Part shown: positions 60,397 through 64,000 of the stretch, piece by piece
Layout of the letters: each line of letters opens with the position of its first letter
How positions within the stretch are numbered: the first letter of the stretch is position 1
NCBI GenBank assembly: GCA_031555145.1
Contig: JAVBUR010000007.1
Coordinates: 1 to 64,000 of the forward strand
DNA length: 64,000 nt
Source: JAJDIA01 sp031555145
Lineage (GTDB): Bacteria; Bacteroidota; Bacteroidia; Bacteroidales; Tannerellaceae
Reading direction: 5' to 3'
Made by a program: the position numbers and the translations under genes
The notes under the pieces: generated by a model
Databases searched by the model: none
Told to the model about the DNA's origin: nothing
What the model saw: the letters and a program-made list of their open reading frames with translations, nothing else

Positions 60397-62310
60397 TTAC
60401 TTCACTTCCTCGAAGTCTACGTCGGTTACGTCTCCGGCTTTGTTGTCGCTGCTGCTGGCGTTTCCTCCGGCCTGGCCGAAGTCGGGACCCGGTTGCTGTT
60501 GCTGGCCGGCGCCGGCGTTGTACATTTCCTGGCTGGCGGCATGGAAAACCGTGTTCAGCTCGTTCATGGCAGTGTCGATGGCAGCGATATCCTGGGCCTT
60601 GTGGGCTTCTTTCAATTTTGCCAGGGCGGCTTCGATCGGGGCTTTCTTGTCGGCGGGCAGTTTGTCTCCCAGTTCAGACAGTTGCTTTTCGGTCTGGAAG
60701 ATGGTGCTGTCGGCTTGGTTCAACTTGTCGATGCGTTCTTTTTCCTTCTTGTCGGCTTCTGCGTTGGCAGCAGCTTCGTCGCGCATACGTTTTACTTCGT
60801 CGTCGCTCAAACCGCTGGAGGCTTCGATGCGGATGCTTTGCATCTTACCTGTGCCTTTATCTTTGGCGGATACGTTCAGGATACCGTTGGCATCGATGTC
60901 GAAGGTTACTTCAACCTGGGGAACGCCACGCGGAGCGGAAGGTATACCGTCGAGGTGGAAGCGGCCGATTGATTTGTTGTCGCGGGCCATTGAACGTTCT
61001 CCCTGCAGGATATGGATCTCAACAGACGGCTGGTTGTCGGCTGCCGTAGTGAATGTTTCCGATTTCTTGGAAGGGATCGTTGTATTGGCGTCGATCAACT
61101 TGGTCATTACACCGCCCATTGTTTCGATACCGAGTGACAGCGGGGTTACATCAAGCAACAATACATCTTTTACTTCACCTGTCAGTACGCCACCTTGGAT
61201 AGCAGCGCCTACGGCCACCACTTCGTCCGGGTTAACACCCTTCGACGGTGCTTTTCCGAAGAACTTCTCAACGATCGACTGGATAGCCGGGATACGGGTT
61301 GAACCGCCTACCAGAATCACTTCGTCGATTTCCGAAGCGTTCAAGCCTGCGTCTTTCAACGACTTACGGCACGGTTCAATACAAGCTTGGATCAGACTGT
61401 CGGCCAACTGTTCGAATTTAGCGCGTGTCAGTGTCTTTACCAAGTGCTTGGGAATTCCGTTTACCGGCATAATATACGGAAGATTGATTTCCGTGCTTGT
61501 TGTGCTTGACAGTTCGATCTTTGCCTTTTCAGCAGCTTCTTTCAGGCGTTGCAAAGCCATCGGGTCTTTACGCAGGTCGATGCCTTCTTCGCTCAGGAAT
61601 TCTTCTGCCAGCCAGTCGATGATTACGTGGTCGAAGTCATCACCACCGAGGTGTGTATCACCGTTGGTCGATTTTACTTCGAATACACCGTCGCCCAGTT
61701 CGAGGATAGAAATATCGAATGTTCCACCACCGAGGTCGAATACGGCGATCTTCATGTCTTTGTGCGCCTTGTCCAAACCGTAAGCCAGAGAAGCGGCTGT
61801 CGGTTCGTTTACGATACGGCGTACGATCAGACCGGCGATTTCACCGGCTTCTTTCGTGGCCTGGCGTTGTGCATCGCTGAAGTAAGCCGGTACGGTGATC
61901 ACGGCTTCGGTTACTTCCTGTCCGAGGTAGTCTTCGGCTGTCTTCTTCATTTTCTGAAGGATCATAGCCGAGATTTCCTGCGGAGTGTATAGGCGTCCGT
62001 CAATGTCCACACGTGGTGTGTTGTTGTCGCCTTTTACTACAGAATAAGGAACGCGATTGATTTCTTTCTGTACTTGGTCATAGGTTTCGCCCATAAACCG
62101 TTTGATAGAGAAGATGGTCTTTGTAGGGTTGGTGATCGCCTGGCGCTTAGCCGGGTCGCCCACTTTCCGTTCGCCGCCATCAACAAAGGCCACGATAGAA
62201 GGAGTTGTTCTTTTCCCTTCGCTGTTTGTAATGACAACCGGTTCGTTACCTTCCAGTACGGCAACGCAAGAGTTGGTTGTTCCTAAGTCAATACCAATAA
62301 TTTTACCCAT
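60397..62310 (-). CDS. dnaK: Chaperone DnaK (Hsp70)
   Basis: A 637-residue ATP-dependent chaperone. MGKIIGIDLGTTNSCVAVLE is the N-terminal ATPase signature, VFDLGGGTFDISILELGDG and ILVGGSTRIPAI complete the actin-like fold, the linker DVLLLDVTPLSLGIET leads to the substrate domain, and the tail ends DVDFEEVK. Length is normal. I start at 62310; an in-frame ATG 63 bases upstream is not supported. grpE and dnaJ are not next to it. A hairpin and strong terminator follow. Confidence 0.98.
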   Translation of the reverse strand: MGKIIGIDLGTTNSCVAVLEGNEPVVITNSEGKRTTPSIVAFVDGGERKVGDPAKRQAITNPTKTIFSIKRFMGETYDQVQKEINRVPYSVVKGDNNTPRVDIDGRLYTPQEISAMILQKMKKTAEDYLGQEVTEAVITVPAYFSDAQRQATKEAGEIAGLIVRRIVNEPTAASLAYGLDKAHKDMKIAVFDLGGGTFDISILELGDGVFEVKSTNGDTHLGGDDFDHVIIDWLAEEFLSEEGIDLRKDPMALQRLKEAAEKAKIELSSTTSTEINLPYIMPVNGIPKHLVKTLTRAKFEQLADSLIQACIEPCRKSLKDAGLNASEIDEVILVGGSTRIPAIQSIVEKFFGKAPSKGVNPDEVVAVGAAIQGGVLTGEVKDVLLLDVTPLSLGIETMGGVMTKLIDANTTIPSKKSETFTTAADNQPSVEIHILQGERSMARDNKSIGRFHLDGIPSAPRGVPQVEVTFDIDANGILNVSAKDKGTGKMQSIRIEASSGLSDDEVKRMRDEAAANAEADKKEKERIDKLNQADSTIFQTEKQLSELGDKLPADKKAPIEAALAKLKEAHKAQDIAAIDTAMNELNTVFHAASQEMYNAGAGQQQQPGPDFGQAGGNASSSDNKAGDVTDVDFEEVK

Positions 62311-62653
62311 TGTTGTATATATTTTAATGTTATCTTGTTCGTTCGTTTTCGATTTACTCCTTATGGGAAGCACTTAACATTCAACAAACGGTATGCCAAA
62401 GCCGGACGGATGGGATAGGGCCCGGGCTGTTGTCAGTTAATATGACAAATTGGCGCTTCTCTGTCGGAATAAAAAGGCGAAAATATTTTTTTAATTCTCT
62501 GCAAACTAATAACTTCGCTGCTTGTTTTGAAAATATGAGGCAAGATACAAGTTAGCGGCGTTTTTCACCTTGACGACATCCTGTGACAGGAGGTTGCCTC
62601 TTTTCCCTTTATGAAAATTTTATACGTATAATCAAGTAAGAATAGTTTAAATT
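62311..62653. other. Divergent intergenic region of dnaK and the membrane protein
   Basis: Contains a TATTTTCG on the minus strand near 62486-62493, one base off the -7 consensus, which could serve dnaK. I see no CIRCE-type inverted repeat (TTAGCACTC-n9-GAGTGCTAA), so HrcA control is not evident. No ORF. Confidence 0.4.
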
Positions 62654-63052
62654 ATGAGTGTAGTAACCGTTATTATGGAAACCCTCGGCATGATGCTTTT
62701 TACGTTTATCGTCGGCATGGGGGTAGCTTATCTGATCAAACTGCTGACATTCGCTTTCTATTTCTTCACGAAAGAGCATCTGACGCTTGTATTCCAAGAG
62801 TACAAGCAGGGTAAGGCTATTGAGAAGAAACACCAGGCCAATTTGCGTAAGCGTCTGATTGTTATGGAGAAGATGTCGGATATAGATCGTATCCGCTATA
62901 TCTATGAGAACAAGAACACGAACAAGCCTGAAGAAGAAGTGGACGACGTGTACGACTTGTTCAAGTTCTACAAAGGCATTTACAAAGACAAGAAAGAGAA
63001 TGAAGGTATTGACAGTTTAATCAGATATTATTACAACAATGGAGAAGTATGA
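62654..63052 (+). CDS. Small single-span membrane protein, OadG-like in position
   Basis: A 132-residue protein with one or two hydrophobic segments in residues 5-43 (TLGMMLFTFIVGMGVAYLIK) and a long charged C-terminus (EKKHQANLRKRLIVMEKMSD). Its last 14 bases overlap the start of the decarboxylase beta subunit, so the two are translationally coupled. The position is that of the gamma subunit (OadG) of sodium-pumping decarboxylases, but the sequence lacks the usual Pro-rich, His-tailed OadG region, so I do not call it that. Confidence 0.68.
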   Translation: MSVVTVIMETLGMMLFTFIVGMGVAYLIKLLTFAFYFFTKEHLTLVFQEYKQGKAIEKKHQANLRKRLIVMEKMSDIDRIRYIYENKNTNKPEEEVDDVYDLFKFYKGIYKDKKENEGIDSLIRYYYNNGEV

Positions 63053-64000
63053 TTTAGGGTATATATTTCAGGGTATCTCTACCCTGTTGCAATCGGATCC
63101 GATGATTATGTGGGCGCGTATCGGATTGATCCTGCTGGGAATTTTGCTCGTTTACCTCGGGCGTAAGGAAATCCTCGAACCGCTCGTGATGATCCCTATG
63201 GGATTGGGTATGGCTGCCATCAATGCCGGTGTATTGTTTCTCCCGGGCGATGTACAGGGTAACCTTTTCCTTGATCCGCTGGTGACGGAACCGACAGCGT
63301 TGATCGATATCCTGCAGATCGACTTTCTGCAACCCGTTTATACCTATATGTTCAGTAACGGTCTGATTGCCTGTTTGATTTTTATGGGGATCGGGACGAT
63401 GCTCGATATGAGTTTCCTGCTAGCCAAACCGGCACAAAGTATGTTCCTGGCCCTGTTTGCTGAACTCGGTACATTCGCGACCCTGCCTATTGCTTATGCT
63501 ATGGGATTGAGCCTGCCCGACAGTGCCTCCATCGCCATGGTAGGGGGAGCCGACGGCCCGATGGTATTGTTTACTTCGCTCAACCTCTCGAAAGAGATCT
63601 TTGTCCCGATCACCGTCGTGGCCTACCTTTACCTCGGTCTTACCTATGGCGGTTATCCCTATCTGGTGAAACTGATGGTGCCTAAAAAGCTGCGCGCGAT
63701 TAAGATCGACCGTTCGAAAGAAGAGGTGAAGAAGTATAGTTCTGCCACTAAACTGTCGTTGGCTGTAGTGCTTTGCGTGGTGCTCTGCCTGCTGTTCCCG
63801 GTAGCCGCTCCGTTGTTCTTCTCGCTGTTTATTGGTGTTGCCGTGAAGGAATCCGGACTGACACACGTGATCGATTTCATCAGTGGCCCGATGTTGTATG
63901 GTTCGACTTTCTTCCTCGGTATCCTGCTCGGTGTATTGTGCGATGCCCATATCCTGCTCAACCCGGTGATCTTCAAACTGCTGATCCTTGGTATCCTGGC
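63039..64000 (+). CDS. Sodium-pumping decarboxylase beta subunit (OadB/MmdB-like), partial
   Basis: The first 320 residues of a membrane protein that runs past the window. LGYIFQGISTLLQSDPMIMW is close to OadB N-termini, and PVYTYMFSNGLIACLIFMGI, GGADGPMVLFTSL and CDAHILLNP are typical; the GGADGP loop belongs to the sodium/carboxyl site. It is the integral subunit that couples decarboxylation of oxaloacetate or methylmalonyl-CoA to sodium export. The alpha subunit and biotin carrier are not in view and may lie outside or elsewhere. It starts inside the preceding gene. Confidence 0.93.
   Translation, partial: MEKYDLGYIFQGISTLLQSDPMIMWARIGLILLGILLVYLGRKEILEPLVMIPMGLGMAAINAGVLFLPGDVQGNLFLDPLVTEPTALIDILQIDFLQPVYTYMFSNGLIACLIFMGIGTMLDMSFLLAKPAQSMFLALFAELGTFATLPIAYAMGLSLPDSASIAMVGGADGPMVLFTSLNLSKEIFVPITVVAYLYLGLTYGGYPYLVKLMVPKKLRAIKIDRSKEEVKKYSSATKLSLAVVLCVVLCLLFPVAAPLFFSLFIGVAVKESGLTHVIDFISGPMLYGSTFFLGILLGVLCDAHILLNPVIFKLLILGIL

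Noticed and set aside
60359..61783. 474-codon plus-strand frame opposite dnaK
   Set aside because: Long antisense frames are common opposite dnaK because of its codon bias. Serine-rich composition and no domain.
62311..62653. CIRCE element before dnaK
   Set aside because: No TTAGCACTC-n9-GAGTGCTAA inverted repeat is visible on either strand.

Overview
The window looks like a Bacteroidales chromosome, most likely Parabacteroides or a close relative. The evidence is a SusC/SusD pair with an ECF sigma factor and FecR, serine-type sulfatases, fimbrillin lipoproteins, a fused hisIE, an S9 dipeptidyl peptidase, and repeated TAnnTTTG-type -7 elements ahead of genes. Species is not decided by anything I can see.

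Layout. 1-14.7 kb: housekeeping and envelope genes (DPP-IV-like peptidase, lipoprotein, C1 peptidase, proC, mscL, alpha/beta hydrolase, Wzi-like protein, PlsC-like acyltransferase, HisC/CobD-like aminotransferase, a GH3-serine hydrolase fusion, a NIPSNAP protein). 15-17.4 kb: two similar membrane-anchored AraC-type regulators. 17.6-24.9 kb: a long minus-strand block with hisH-hisA-hisF-hisIE, an FtsE-like ATPase, lysC, lysA and a glycosyltransferase; it joins histidine synthesis to the aspartate/lysine branch.

25.0-29.8 kb: tRNA-Asp carrying a 4.75-kb AT-rich integrated element. The last 15 bases of the tRNA plus one more are duplicated at 29826-29841, giving attL and attR. Inside are a CTnDOT-like tyrosine recombinase and a retron: a phosphoribosyltransferase-like protein, a small winged-helix-like protein, a structured msr-msd candidate, and a reverse transcriptase with YADD and VTG motifs. 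This is the main discovery candidate, a compact mobile retron defence island.

30-33.8 kb: accessory genes (SIMPL lipoprotein, VbhA-like remnant, metallophosphoesterase, AAA ATPase, a small broken ORF). 33.8-47.0 kb: a polysaccharide-utilisation locus built as two divergent arms. The minus arm is fecR, susC, susD and two sulfatases; the plus arm is the sigma factor and two more sulfatases. It should import and desulfate a sulfated glycan, with any glycosidases encoded elsewhere. 47.0-48.5 kb: non-coding repeats including six palindromes at 22-bp spacing, tRNA-Leu, and a leucine-rich-repeat fragment.

48.5-52.5 kb: phoH, purC, menaquinone methyltransferase, aroE and rplS, all on the plus strand. 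52.8-58.5 kb: a fimbrial cluster (DUF3575, DUF5119, two fimbrillin-family lipoproteins). 58.6-64 kb: a DEDDh exonuclease, a Bro-N/Fic fusion, dnaK, a small membrane protein, and the start of a sodium-pumping decarboxylase beta subunit that runs off the end.
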